Below the pieces are notes generated by a model. It was not told the origin of the DNA. It saw only the letters and a list, made by a program, of their open reading frames with translations, and made no database searches. The position numbers and the translations under genes were made by a program. Positions 37,077 to 47,565 of a stretch of 64,000 bases of DNA are shown here, piece after piece (positions within the stretch are counted from its first letter, which is position 1; each line of letters begins with the position of its first letter). Source of the DNA: Rhizophagus irregularis. Taxonomy: Eukaryota > Glomeromycota > Glomeromycetes > Glomerales > Glomeraceae. The stretch covers positions 3,968,001 to 4,032,000 of the forward strand of contig NC_089440.1 in NCBI RefSeq assembly GCF_026210795.1, in the 5' to 3' direction.

Positions 37077-37751
37077 ATGAAAGTATCCAACCCACCGATC
37101 GAAGAACAGTACCCCACAAAAGATGAAAATCCTCTCCTAATATTAATCACCGGAGGAGCAGCATCTGGAAAAACTACTTTTACTCAACAATTAAGAGAAT
37201 ATTTAGAGCAAAATCAGCAAAAAGCTTTAATTCTTCCCTTTGATAATTACTACGCTTACAGTCCCCTCCTTTTCCAGTCCCGCAACCCCATTTTACATGA
37301 AATATTTCTGTGGGAAGAATTAAATAAAGATTTAGAAGCCCTTTTAGCCGGGAAAAGTATCTATTTGCCTATTTATGAAAACTCAAGAGAAAGAAAATTC
37401 GCTCGTTCAATAACTTTAATTAATAGTTCTCCAATAATTATAATAGAAGGAATGCTATCCTTTTTCAATAAAGAAATAAGAGAAAAATCTCCCTTAAAAA
37501 TTTATTTAGAAGTATCAGAAAAAACAAGACTAGAAAGAAGATTAGCCAGATACAAAAAAGGTTTAGAGGAAGGAAAATTCACTAAACCAGTTGAATATGA
37601 AATAGAAAGATTTTATAAAGGTAAACCAAAAGAAAATCAAGAAACTTATGTGGAGCCAGTTAAAACATATGCTGATTTAGTGATTAATTATGATATTTAT
37701 GAGAGGAAGGTGGAAAAAGTTATTGGAGAGATAAGGGAAAAATTGAAATAA
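37077..37751 (+). CDS. Uridine kinase-like P-loop kinase of bacterial type
   Basis: An intact single-exon frame of 224 residues. Residues 26-34 form the P-loop (GGAASGKTT). DNYY at 56-59 corresponds to the DSYY/DNYY substrate-site motif of uridine kinases, and IIIIEGML fits the Walker-B-like strand with EG. ERRLARYKKGLEEG fits the arginine-rich lid region. Uridine kinase phosphorylates uridine and cytidine in pyrimidine salvage. The segment after DNYY is unlike textbook uridine kinases, so another nucleoside or pantothenate-type kinase is possible. GC content and codon use look higher in GC than the flanking fungal DNA, no intron is present, and the neighbours are bacterial relics: transfer is the best explanation. 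The only Trp is encoded by TGG, so the frame survives the standard code. Whether the fungus transcribes it is unknown. Confidence 0.75.
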   Translation: MKVSNPPIEEQYPTKDENPLLILITGGAASGKTTFTQQLREYLEQNQQKALILPFDNYYAYSPLLFQSRNPILHEIFLWEELNKDLEALLAGKSIYLPIYENSRERKFARSITLINSSPIIIIEGMLSFFNKEIREKSPLKIYLEVSEKTRLERRLARYKKGLEEGKFTKPVEYEIERFYKGKPKENQETYVEPVKTYADLVINYDIYERKVEKVIGEIREKLK

Positions 37752-37777
37752 AAAGAAAAAGATTAGAATGAATATTC

Positions 37778-38168
37778 AAAAGACAAAATCGACCTTCAAT
37801 CACTCTTTCGGATGAAAGAAATTACAAAAAAAATTCTCTTCATAATGTGGAAGATGAGTTAGATGAAATGGCCGCCATCCAAGCTGTTGAAGTTAGAAAT
37901 AAACTATCCTGAAAAACTCTTCAAAAAATCTTAAACCAGCAAAGGTACCTAAGTTCGTAATCCACGGGATACTTTTCGCCTAGCCACTCAATGAGGATAC
38001 ATTGATGACCCCAACCTTGATTTGATTTTAGGAGAGAGAGAAATTTGGCCACCCATACTTATAGGGAAGAAATTTTAAATGAAATATATAAGATATAATA
38101 TCTTTCCTAAATTTATCCAAGAATTTGATAACTTAATTAATAATTTATGTGAGAAACTAAAATAGCAT
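37778..38168 (+). pseudogene. Relic of a HI0074-type nucleotidyltransferase substrate-binding protein
   Basis: Three frames carry successive parts of the family: DELDEMAAIQAVEV with KTLQKIL after a TGA (37910-37912); then RDTFRLATQ, a TGA (37992-37994) and GYIDDPN; then RNLATHTYREEILNEIY; and finally FPKFIQEFDNLINNLCEKLK before a TAG. The order and the conserved words (ELxWKTL, RDxFRxA, RNxxxHTY) fit HI0074-like four-helix proteins that partner minimal nucleotidyltransferases. The first TGA sits exactly where the family has Trp in LxWKTL. Frameshifts and a TAA show that the gene is dead. The partner relic follows directly. Confidence 0.7.
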
Positions 38169-38344
38169 GTTGCAAATAGAAGTCAAACTTTACAGCAAAT
38201 TTTTTCTAAATACCCCTATAATTTTACGCTTACAGCTCACGGGTAAAAGGCAAAGCTTGAAAATTCTCTGGTCTTGATGTCTGTTAATTAGATGATATTC
38301 CTCGCCCAGTTGTTAATATAAATATTAAGGAAGAACTAGAATAA
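38168..38344 (+). pseudogene. Relic of a HI0073/MNT-type minimal nucleotidyltransferase
   Basis: Fragments in shifted frames read LQQIFSKYPYNF, then AYSSRVKGKA, a TGA at 38258-38260, KFSGLDVC, and LDDIPRPVVNINIKEELE ending in TAA. This is the GSRxxGxxxxxSDxDL core of minimal nucleotidyltransferases. The catalytic Gly of the GS pair is Ser, and the SD before LDV reads SG. It follows the HI0074-like relic without a gap, as in bacterial two-gene pairs. Two frameshifts and the altered catalytic residues mean it is not functional. Confidence 0.65.
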
Positions 38345-38454
38345 AGCGACCTACCCTTTTTTGTTGAATTATTATTAATGTGAAAAGATATGAGATCTTT
38401 ATGCCTATTTCTACTATTTTCCTCCAATTAAGGTCTCATCACTTCTACACTGTT

Positions 38455-38815
38455 TTCTAACATAACTTTAAATTCAGGGAGGTCTTAAACGATATAAAGC
38501 AAATCAAGCTGATTTTTTGGATAGTTTTGATTTCCTTAGCTAATTTATAAGAGGAAAAGCCCTTTTTGTGGGTTGAAAGAATATACAAGGCTAAATAAAA
38601 ATCACTTTTGTAAAAATATATTTGAGTTTCTAAATATGGTGTCAAACTTGACAGTGAAGTATTTGTTAGTGTTTCTACATTTGTATCTGTTGTTCATACA
38701 TTTATAGATTATGGAGGTTGGGTCAAAGTGAGAAATGACTTTTCCTCTTCATCTCCTTTTTTCAAAGTAATCAATACAATCTTGTTCGAATGGGTTAAGA
38801 TTTTAAGATTCAAAG
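38455..38815 (-). pseudogene. Relic of an IS1595-type transposase
   Basis: Read on the minus strand: EQDCIDYFEKRR, a decayed zinc ribbon with YKCRNTNKYFTVKFDTIFRN, LQK, a TGA (38602-38604), FL, then LALYILSTHKKGFSSYKLAK and TIQK, followed after a one-base shift by SA, a TGA (38504-38506) and FALYRLR. The order zinc ribbon, LxKWF, SSxxLAxxxxxxxKTAWFxxxRxR is that of IS1595-family transposases. Both TGA codons fall on conserved Trp positions. The DDE catalytic part is missing and there are at least two frameshifts. No insertion-sequence ends were identified. Confidence 0.65.
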
Positions 38816-39849
38816 AAAAAAGACAAAATCATCATATGATTTGTATCTAAAATAACTACATTGCTAAAATGATTTTATATCACTATAATTATGATAAATT
38901 TAATAAATTTAATTATTATTTTTGCATAATTTATTATATGGTTTAAGACCATTAATCCCAATGTGAAGCAACAACAAATGACTAATTTTTTTTAAATGAC
39001 ATGCAAGTTGATCTCTCTTTCTATAAAAATATCCATTCTTCTAATAATTTTCTTTGTTGTTTAAATTATTTATTTATTAATTATCTCAAAAAAAAAAAAT
39101 TTCAAATGTTACATAAAAATAATTGAAGCAGTCATTATAATATGACTGTAATTTTTTAAATTGAATAATTTATTTTAATAGTATTTAAAAAATAGAAATA
39201 AATTTTTTAAAAAAAATTTTTAGTATATAATTAATCTATACATTTCCAATTCATTAAATGACTCCTTACTTCAGAAAATCAGAAAAAATACGCCATATAT
39301 TAAAATATTTTTATAGTACGTCCCAATATTTGGCGTAAATTGTTAGATCAGCATATTACAAGTGTTATTATGTATTTCTTTTATGCTAAATAGTTAATTC
39401 TTATTTCAGCCAGTTATATAACGGTCACAAGGTCCTTCATTGATTGGTGAAAATGGGTCACGTAGTGGCCCATTTTCATCCAATCATTCGGTCCTGTGAC
39501 CGATATAGCATCACTCATCATTTCTTGAGTATGACAGCATGCGCCATACCCACATCAGGATCATCGTCGTGTTACCTTGTTTGATGTTATACTTTGTGTA
39601 ACAATCCTGGAAGTTAAATCGACCCTGAATTTTTTACCTATCGTACAAGTTCCTGCGCCAATATGCATTTGTGTTTTCCGAAAATGTATTTTTTCAAAAG
39701 AATTATTAATTAAATTTTCATTTTGAACTTGTTAGAATCAAGTAAACCCTTACTTAAACTAGATTTTGAAAGTTCTTATTGACGCTTTTAGTTGTATAAG
39801 TTCTTTGTAAAATTATTTAATATGTTTAATATATTTTTCACATGTGTTT
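38816..39849. other. Intergenic between bacterial relics and the P450 gene
   Basis: No gene seen. It contains the second copy of the small palindromic element (39414-39508). The right edge of the bacterial DNA is not sharp but lies near 38820-38850. Confidence 0.5.
39414..39508. mobile_element. About 95-bp imperfect palindrome, MITE copy 2
   Basis: Starts TTATATAACGGTCACAAGG and ends CCTGTGACCGATATAG, nearly inverted complements. The middle carries GATTGGTGAAAATGGGTCAC and its inverted partner. Related to 26829-26913. Confidence 0.65.
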
Positions 39850-42047
39850 ATGTCATTGAAATTAATTATTCAATGGTTTGATTTAATTAGAAAAATGTTT
39901 GGATTAATATTTTTCGCTATTATTCTGGTTATTATTTATAAATATGCTCTTAAAAAAAATAAAAAACCCGAAGGATTTGAGGATGTTCTTTTATTTCTGG
40001 ATTACCCGTAGCATGGGCATATTTTCGACAAAGAAATTACGATGAAATTGGAGATTTAATTCACAAACTCTCAGGGGGTCATGATTTTTATTTTGTATGT
40101 CTCATAATACACACAACTGTACATATACCGGTACATCCTAAAATTGTATTTAATAATTTTAGAGTTGCATCGGCCAATTTACATATGTAAACATTGCAAG
40201 CCCTGAGTATGCTAAAATTTTATTAACTCAATCAGGTATGTAAAATTTTTACAATATAGAATTATAATAAAAATTTATTTAATTAATGAAATTATTTGAT
40301 AGAGGATGTTGCTCCTAAGACTGAACAGAATCCTACAAGTAATTTATATAAATTTTTTGGAAATGGATTATCATTTTCTAATGGTGACGTAAGTAACTCG
40401 ACATTGACATTATTATTCGTATTAATTTCCTAAGATAAAATTAAACTATTTTACAGATATGGAGAACTTATAGGAAATTAGCAACCCCAGCGTTCAATAA
40501 TGCATTATCTCCAGAAATGGTTGGTGAAACTACATTAGATCTTATTTCCTTCATTCAACAAAATTTAAACCGACCAATTGATGTATTCGAAATTATGCAA
40601 CGTACTACAATTGAAGTGCTTGGAAAATTGGCTTTTGGATATAAATTTGGCGTAAGAGTTTGAAAAATATTTTGTCAATATTTGTCATGTGTTTATTTTT
40701 TTTATGTTATTATTAAATATAAATATATATAGTGTTTAGAATCTGAAGAAATTCCTCATATTATAAAAGTTTATAAATACATTACTTCAACTATTGTATC
40801 TCCTTTTCGTCGCGTATTTCGATGGATAGAATCTAACAAAAAATTCATGAATGCTATCGAAAAATTTGACGAATTTATTTTTGATATTATAGAAACAAAG
40901 AGAAATGAAATTAAGAAAAATCCTCATAAAGGTCATGATTTATTAACAAGTATGTTAGAACTTGGTGAACAGGAAGGAATTAATACTGATGTGAAACAAT
41001 TAAGAGATGAGATGGTAAACATTTTTGCCGCAGGCCATGATAGTAAGTAGTTAATCTGGATGTAATATGTGTGAAAAGTATTGTTTGTTACTCATCCATC
41101 TCATTTTAAATTTTATTTTAGCAACTTCAATGTCATTGAGTGTATCACTTTATTATCTTGCAAAATATCCAGTAAGTGATTTTTTAAAATTATATATATA
41201 TATTGTATTTTTTTTTCTATTTGATTTAAATATTAATATATATTATAATTTAAAAATAAATAGGAAATGCAAGAAAAGGCACGAGAAGAAGTAATTAGTG
41301 TCCTCGGTAATTATCCAAATACAATACCAAATTCGGATCAATTAAAGGTATTAATTCATTATAATCATTCCGTACTCATATTTTTTATATTCAAAAACAA
41401 AAATATTATATTTTTAGGAATTGAAATACGTTAGTGCAATAGCTAGAGAATCCTTACGAATCCATCCACCGGTACCAATGATAACTCTTAGAAAATTAAA
41501 GGAACCAGTCAAGATTGGTAAACATATTTTGCCAATAAACACCACAGTCATAGTAAATGCTTGGCAAATTCATCATAATCCACAATATTGGGAAAATCCA
41601 AAACAATATAATCCTGAAAGATTCCTAAATAACGAAAAAAGACATCCATTTGCTTGGATTCCTTTTTCTGCTGGTCCAAGAAATTGGTATGTATAATAAT
41701 AATATATACTATAAGTCAATAAGTTAATTAATCGGTTATTTTTTAAAAAAAAATAAAAATTTTAAAAATATTTGGTTTTTTTTTATAGTTTAGGACAAAA
41801 TTTTTCTTTAATGGAACAAAAAGTTATTATTTCAATGTTATGTAAGTAATTAGAATTTTTATTTATAATAATTATTAAAAATTAATTAATGACATATCTT
41901 TTTTTAACATTTTTATTTTTTAAAGTGCTCAAATATAATTGGACCCTTCCTGATAATAGCATTAATAAGGACAAATTGTTATTAGCACCTCAATTTTTAC
42001 TAAGACCTGTCGATTTAAAACTTATATTTACTGAAAGAATTAATTGA
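39850..42047 (+). pseudogene. Cytochrome P450 with one frameshift
   Basis: Ten exons: 39850-40094, 40163-40235, 40303-40388, 40457-40651, 40733-41042, 41122-41171, 41264-41347, 41418-41686, 41789-41841 and 41926-42047. Joined, they encode a microsomal-type P450 of about 496 residues. An N-terminal membrane helix (LIFFAIILVIIYKYAL) is followed by KKPEGFED. The I-helix reads FAAGHDTTS, split by the fifth intron. ARESLRIHPP is the ExxR helix and NPERF the PERF motif. FSAGPRNCLG is the heme-binding loop with its Cys ligand, split by the eighth intron. P450s of this kind oxidise lipids or xenobiotics at the ER; the substrate is unknown. In exon 1, near 39985, one base is missing after FEDV, which puts TAG in frame about nine codons later. 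All other exons and splice sites are clean, so this is either a recent lesion or a sequencing error. Confidence 0.85.
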
Positions 42048-43060
42048 CAAAATATATATTATATACAGTTATTTCATTTATTATTTTTTAGTATGTAATA
42101 ACATTTTTATATTTAAAGTAACTGTAAAAGCATGTGTAAAATAACAAAATAATTTGTTAAAAAATTACGTGTAAAATAAATTAACCAGATATTTATTTCC
42201 AGATAACAAAATAATTTTTTTATTAAGATCTATGCGTGACGCTAACCTAAAAAACAATTTTTTTTTTAATTTCTTTCGTACAGAACGTAAAACATTATAG
42301 ACATATTAGAAATTCCTCTCGATTAATTTAATTTAATTATGTTTCATCATAGTTTATTACGAAAAAGAAATTATTTTCTTAATAAATTTACATTAAAATT
42401 TTCAAGGACCAACTTTCATAACTAATGAAATAGTCAAAAGCCTATCTAAAATAATAAATATGAATTTTTTTTGTATAATCTACAGAAAGTATTCATTAAA
42501 AAATATTTTAAACTTTCACCTAGGGAATGTTATCAGGTTTCAGTAAACCAGTTTTAATCGAGTTTGAGATTGAAATTGGTTGAACAGAATTTACGGTCAT
42601 GTGATTTTTACTATTAATATTTAAATCCAAAATTAGTTTTTCAAGCATGTTCGAGACTTTGAGCATAATTTTATATTTCTTAGATTAAGACATGGCAAGT
42701 GAAGAAAATACATCTGAGCTAATTATACAAATGACTCATCAAATTTTACACAATCTGCCACTGATCAAGAATCTATTTTATTAGTCATGATATATTCGGA
42801 AAGGTATAATACATATAAAAATAGTTTTAAAGCATGTTTTAAAATCTAAGTTTTACAGACAAGTTTGAACTGGATGGAACCTGAACCGAACCACTTGAGT
42901 TATTCTATAATACTATGGAATAATGCTCATGACCTGTAATATGTTATTTAATCTAATAAAATTATTAAAAATAAAAAGAGAAATAAATACTAATTAAAAT
43001 ATAAACCAATACCTGTATTAGATGAATTATTGACTTTTTTATGCAGTTTAATTTCTGATT
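42048..43060. other. Intergenic, no gene seen
   Basis: AT-rich 3' flank of the P450. No supported ORF or repeat. Confidence 0.5.
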
Positions 43061-43125
43061 TTCAATATCTCAAAATTTAATATTTCCTTCAGCCCAGTCA
43101 GCTAAATAAATTACTAATAACATAT
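43061..43125 (-). pseudogene. Kinase fragment, mirror partner of K6
   Basis: On the minus strand the sequence reads like KIYSADWPEGNIKF (AATTTATTTAGCTGACTGGG), with a stop, followed by GATATTGAAAATCAG. It corresponds to the start of the decayed kinase at 34857 and marks the edge of the K5/K7 inverted duplication. Confidence 0.6.
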
Positions 43126-43994
43126 TAAAAGTACTCATTCAAGACATTAAGTTTCATACGTTTTACAAATTATTTGCAAAAAAATCGTAAAACATATAAA
43201 ATCTTTTTTTCCCCTTAATTTCCACAGTCTGTCGGTTTAATAAAAATTTTATAGAAATTACTCTGAGATTGGATCTTTTTTATCCAAGTATTAATGTTAT
43301 TCTTATAAAATTTAAATCCGTTTAGAGATGCATTTGTTTTTATTCTTAGTTTTAGATCATATTGCAGATCGCCAGTGGAGACACCAATATTTTTTGTCAG
43401 TCTAATTTGTTATTATTATTTCTTTATTCATTGTTTATTAACATTTATTATACGTTACTTGTACACCCTAAATTTGCATATATTCGTTCTACACTTTGTT
43501 TTACACTCTAAACTATAAATTATTCTGTAATTATCACGAGAATGCGACGAAAAGTGGGGTAGTAATATCTTATTTTCTGGTTAAACTCAAATAAAAATAA
43601 AATTAAATAATAGGAAATTAAAGATCGAGATTATTATTATTTTTTTTTTGTACCGAATATTCTAAAGTTTTGGAGTTACGTAATTTTCTATTTCGCCAAT
43701 AATTGATCAATCAAATTTGCCGTACAATTACTCAAAGAATATTAAAATAATATTAACAACTAAAAAATTTTAGAAAATAAAATAGTATACAACATGATGG
43801 TGTATTAATTTTATAGTTTAAATTTTATTTTTCTTTGATCAAATAGTACATTGTATAATAAAAATAAAAAAAGATAATATAATAATAAAAGTACTAAAAC
43901 CAAAAGGAATTTATATAAGAAATGGAATAATAAATAACAAAAAAAAAATACTAAAAATTTTTGAACAATATACTAATTTAAAATTGAAATAATT

Positions 43995-44107
43995 TATTCG
44001 TCACGCGTGCGATGTCATCGCTACCTTTTGTCGCCCGTGTCAACCTCTCTATTTTGGCTGGCATTACGTAATTTTGCCTGGAGGCGATGCATCGCTATGG
44101 GCGATAA
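43995..44107. mobile_element. Small GC-richer insertion beside K7
   Basis: Inverted, longer copy of the block at 33960-34060, with imperfect inverted ends around TCACGCGTGCGATGTCATCG and GGCGATGCATCGC. About 20 bp present here are missing from the K5 copy, so this copy is closer to the original. Confidence 0.5.
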
Positions 44108-44127
44108 ATAAATTTATTCCTTAAAAT

Positions 44128-46015
44128 TTATTCATCATCGTCTTGATTGAGATCTATTTTTTTAAAAAAAATAATAATTAAATTAAATTAATAATTTCAT
44201 ATATTTAAAAAAACAATGTCTTACCTAATTCATTTAATTCACAATCCAAACATTCAGAAACTATTAATAAAATGAAAATAAATATTATTGTAAAATCACA
44301 ATAATCTTTAATTATGCAAATATAAACTTACTTGGATTTGCTGATGACGGTGAAATAGTTTCTATTAAAAAAAATAAAAAAATCAATAAATTATATTTTC
44401 ACATTAATTTTTTAAACGTCGGTATATTTACCTTGAAATGAAGATAAATAATCGGTTGAATTAACTGGTTCTGGAAGATTTTCAAAATTTAAAAGTCTGC
44501 TAGTATAAATTGCTTGTGGGTGTGTTTGAGGATTTTTAGATTTATTTTCATTTGTTCTGTTTTTTAATTTATTCTTTTTAATTTTTTCACATTCTTTTAT
44601 TTGATAACTAATTTCACTGTTTTCATCTTCCTTTTCTTTATCATATTTAAAGATTATTTGACGTAATTCTTTAGCAGTTGGTCTATTTTCTGCCTTAGCA
44701 TCCCAACATTTAATAATCAAATCTGCAATTAATTTCGGTGTATCTTCAGAAATTTTTGGTCTAAATCCTTTGCATATATTAACAGCCAAATTATTATCAT
44801 GAGAAATATCATTATAAGTAATTTCTTCTGACATAAATTCATTCATTATTATTCCAAATGAGTAAATATCTGCTGCTTTCGTATATTGATATCCATGTAA
44901 AACTTCCGGTGCCATATAAGATAATACTCCATAAATTCCTTTTTTAACTGATTGCTCTTCATTATTTACTGGTTGACACATTCCTAAATCACTAATTGAT
45001 AGTATATCATAATTATTATCATGTAATATATTGCCCGAATGAAAATCTTTATGAATATTTCCTGCATCATGAATACCTGAAAGTCCATCTATAATACAAA
45101 ATAAACAACTAATTTTGGTTTTATAATCTAAACCTTTCACTAAAGTATTTCTCAAATTTCCTCCTTCATAATAATCTAAAACCATCATATAATCTTTAGT
45201 ATCTGGATCTTGAGTTATTCCAAAACACATAACAGTATTAGTAGCATGAAAATGACCTGAAATATAATATTTAATCTAAAATTATTAAAAGAGAAATTTT
45301 GTTAATAAATTATGTATTAAAATACAAATATTAATAAGTAAGATTTATTTTATTACCTCATCTAAAAAATCATTACTTATATTATTAGATGAATTATTTA
45401 AACTTTTTAATGCAACTTTTCTTGAAATTCGTTCCCATTCTTGATTTTCAATATCCCAATTCCAAATACTTCCTTCGGGCCAGTCAGCCGAATAAATTTT
45501 ACTAAAACCACCTCTGGTAAGATAGGTAACATTTTCAAATTTTTCAAAAGGTATCCATTCAAGACATTTTGAAGCAAAAAAAGTATTAAGCTGTGATTGC
45601 TGTATCAATTCATCAATATTTTTATTTCCACTAGTCCAATTTTTAAAATTATCCTTAAATCTTTTAGCATTACAAGGTTGACACCAAAGATATCCTGTGC
45701 CTGGTTCATTACATTCTCCACATACTCCGTATACTTCTTTTCTTTTTTCTAAATCCATAATATTTACTTTTTTAAAAGAGGAAATAGTTTCATCTGATTC
45801 AGTAGTTGAATCAGTTGAAAAAATTGTAGCGTGGATCTATCAAAATGAAAGATTAAAAAATTTTAATAAATATCTATATTGTTTATTATATATTATAATA
45901 TTTTTACCTGATATTCACAATTATCATCATATTTCCATAAATTTTTAGCATTAATTTTAGAATTATTTCTTATTGTAATCTCAGTTGTATCTAAATTTTG
46001 GTTTGAAATATCCAT
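44128..46015 (-). CDS. K7: tyrosine-kinase-like protein kinase
   Basis: Six exons on the minus strand join in frame: 46015-45908, 45836-45357, 45275-44432, 44361-44332, 44260-44225 and 44153-44128, giving about 507 residues. The protein is nearly identical to K5, including the NNEEQSVKKG insertion, and all kinase landmarks are present (TRGGFSKIYSA, VALKSL, HKDFHSGN, SDLGMCQP, MAPE; zinc-ribbon CGEC and WCQPC). The differences are mostly in exon 1 and the linker before THPQAIYTSRL. K5 and K7 with their flanks form a large inverted repeat around the bacterial relics and the P450. The high similarity implies a recent duplication or gene conversion. Confidence 0.88.
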
Positions 46016-46216
46016 TTTATTAATATTTTCTAAGTAAAAATATAACACTTATAATTTAGCGAATATACTCAAATGAAAAAAAATTATTTTTTTAAAAAAA
46101 GTAATTCGAATTAAAAAAAAAAAATTGGATGTTACAGTCGTTACATTGAATCTTATTCGTTATTAAATGCAAATCTTCCCTAATTGATATTACATAATTT
46201 AGATTTTTGTGTTAAT

Positions 46217-46242
46217 GTTATGACCTCATGATTAAGGGTTTC
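46217..46242 (-). promoter_or_regulatory. Shared upstream box of kinase K7
   Basis: On the minus strand CTTAATCATGAGGTCATAAC lies about 200-225 bp before the ATG at 46015. It is the box K5 has lost, although the rest of the upstream region is shared. Confidence 0.5.
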
Positions 46243-46419
46243 TTTTTTTTGGTCATTTAAATAAGATTCGGATTTTAAAAGTCTCTGAAAAAAAAAAAAA
46301 TTTGTTTCTCTGGTTTATTTTAATTTCCTTTTATAATAATACATGTTAAATGATAAAATTTTCCTTTTTTAGGTAGAACTTATATCCTGATAAAATTAAC
46401 TTTTTTTACTTTATTGATA

Positions 46420-47565
46420 AAAAAAATATTTAATACTGTAATATACCTTAATCTTTTGATACTGTAAACAGTAATAACTAAAAAATTTATTTCAGCGGTT
46501 TTCAAAATTATACTCAATTCTAACTTAATAAAAAAAAATTTTTAAAAAAGTAATTTCATTTTTTTTATAGTACATCACAAGACTTGATTGATAGATCAAA
46601 GAAAAGTAAAATTTAAAACATCATCTATTTCACATTTTTTTTTTTCAACCTAAAAATATTTTTTTTTATTTTTGGGTCTGTTAACTCAGTAGCTTCATTT
46701 AATTCTTTTAAAAAAAGCTAAATCAAAACTGCGCCATATGTAGTGCTTCGATCCGTAGCGGTTTTATCCAGATTTTCATCCGGATTGAATTTCATTAAAT
46801 TTCGCTGGCACTATGAGTTTGGCCAGAATTAGTATAAATTTTTGGGATAAGAATACTTTAATGTTGGTTTAAATTATAGTCTGTTTAAATCTGAAATTCA
46901 GCCATAATCTTCACATGAAAATATTCAAGTTTTCATCCGGATCGAAGCACTAGCCATATGTACATCAGATGCACTTTTGGCGTAGTTTTTAGGCTTGTAA
47001 TATTTTTTTTAAAAAAAATTATTAGTGATATTGCATTATGCATGAAGTAATATCTGAATTATTTCCATGTTATGATATAAGCAATGATAAAAGTTTAAAA
47101 TAAACGATCCATCCTGCAAAATTGATCGGATGAATTTAAAATAAATATATATCAGTATAAAATTAATATTCAATTGATGCAAATAAAAAATAAGTATACT
47201 ATTATAATAAGTTCACCTCACTGTTAATTCTCACTTGTTATCGTTCATAATAATCGTTAGTTTTTCTTGTTGAGGAAGATTATCAATCTACCTGTATAAA
47301 TAGCTCCCGAACGTGCTTATGATAAGCCAAAACTATACACAGAAAGTAATTTATTCAGCTCTATTTATTGATTCATTTTAATATTAAACCTTGGTCTAAA
47401 TCCTAGATGAATTTTAAATTTTTGAATATATATATATATACTGTATATATAGGTCTTTTTCAAATTTCTTTTTTCCATTTTGACATTTTTACAAACAATT
47501 GTAAATGATTGAAAATATAATGACATTATATATATAATACGTAATAATTAAGTAATAAAGTAACA
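46420..47565. other. Intergenic with a hAT-like MITE
   Basis: No gene seen. The element at 46741-46952 is listed separately. A TA microsatellite lies near 47429. Confidence 0.5.
46741..46952. mobile_element. hAT-like MITE, family copy 2
   Basis: 212 bp with the same TAGTGCTTCGATCCG ends as the element at 27288, flanked by a perfect 8-bp duplication gccatatg (46733-46740 and 46953-46960). The interior is shorter and differs from copy 1, so the two share ends rather than full length. Confidence 0.9.

Noticed and set aside
36762-38815. Contaminating bacterial contig
   Set aside because: The island is mostly decayed and is bounded by fungal kinase leader and P450 sequence. Contamination would be expected to show intact genes. 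A chimeric assembly is still possible and is listed as a check.
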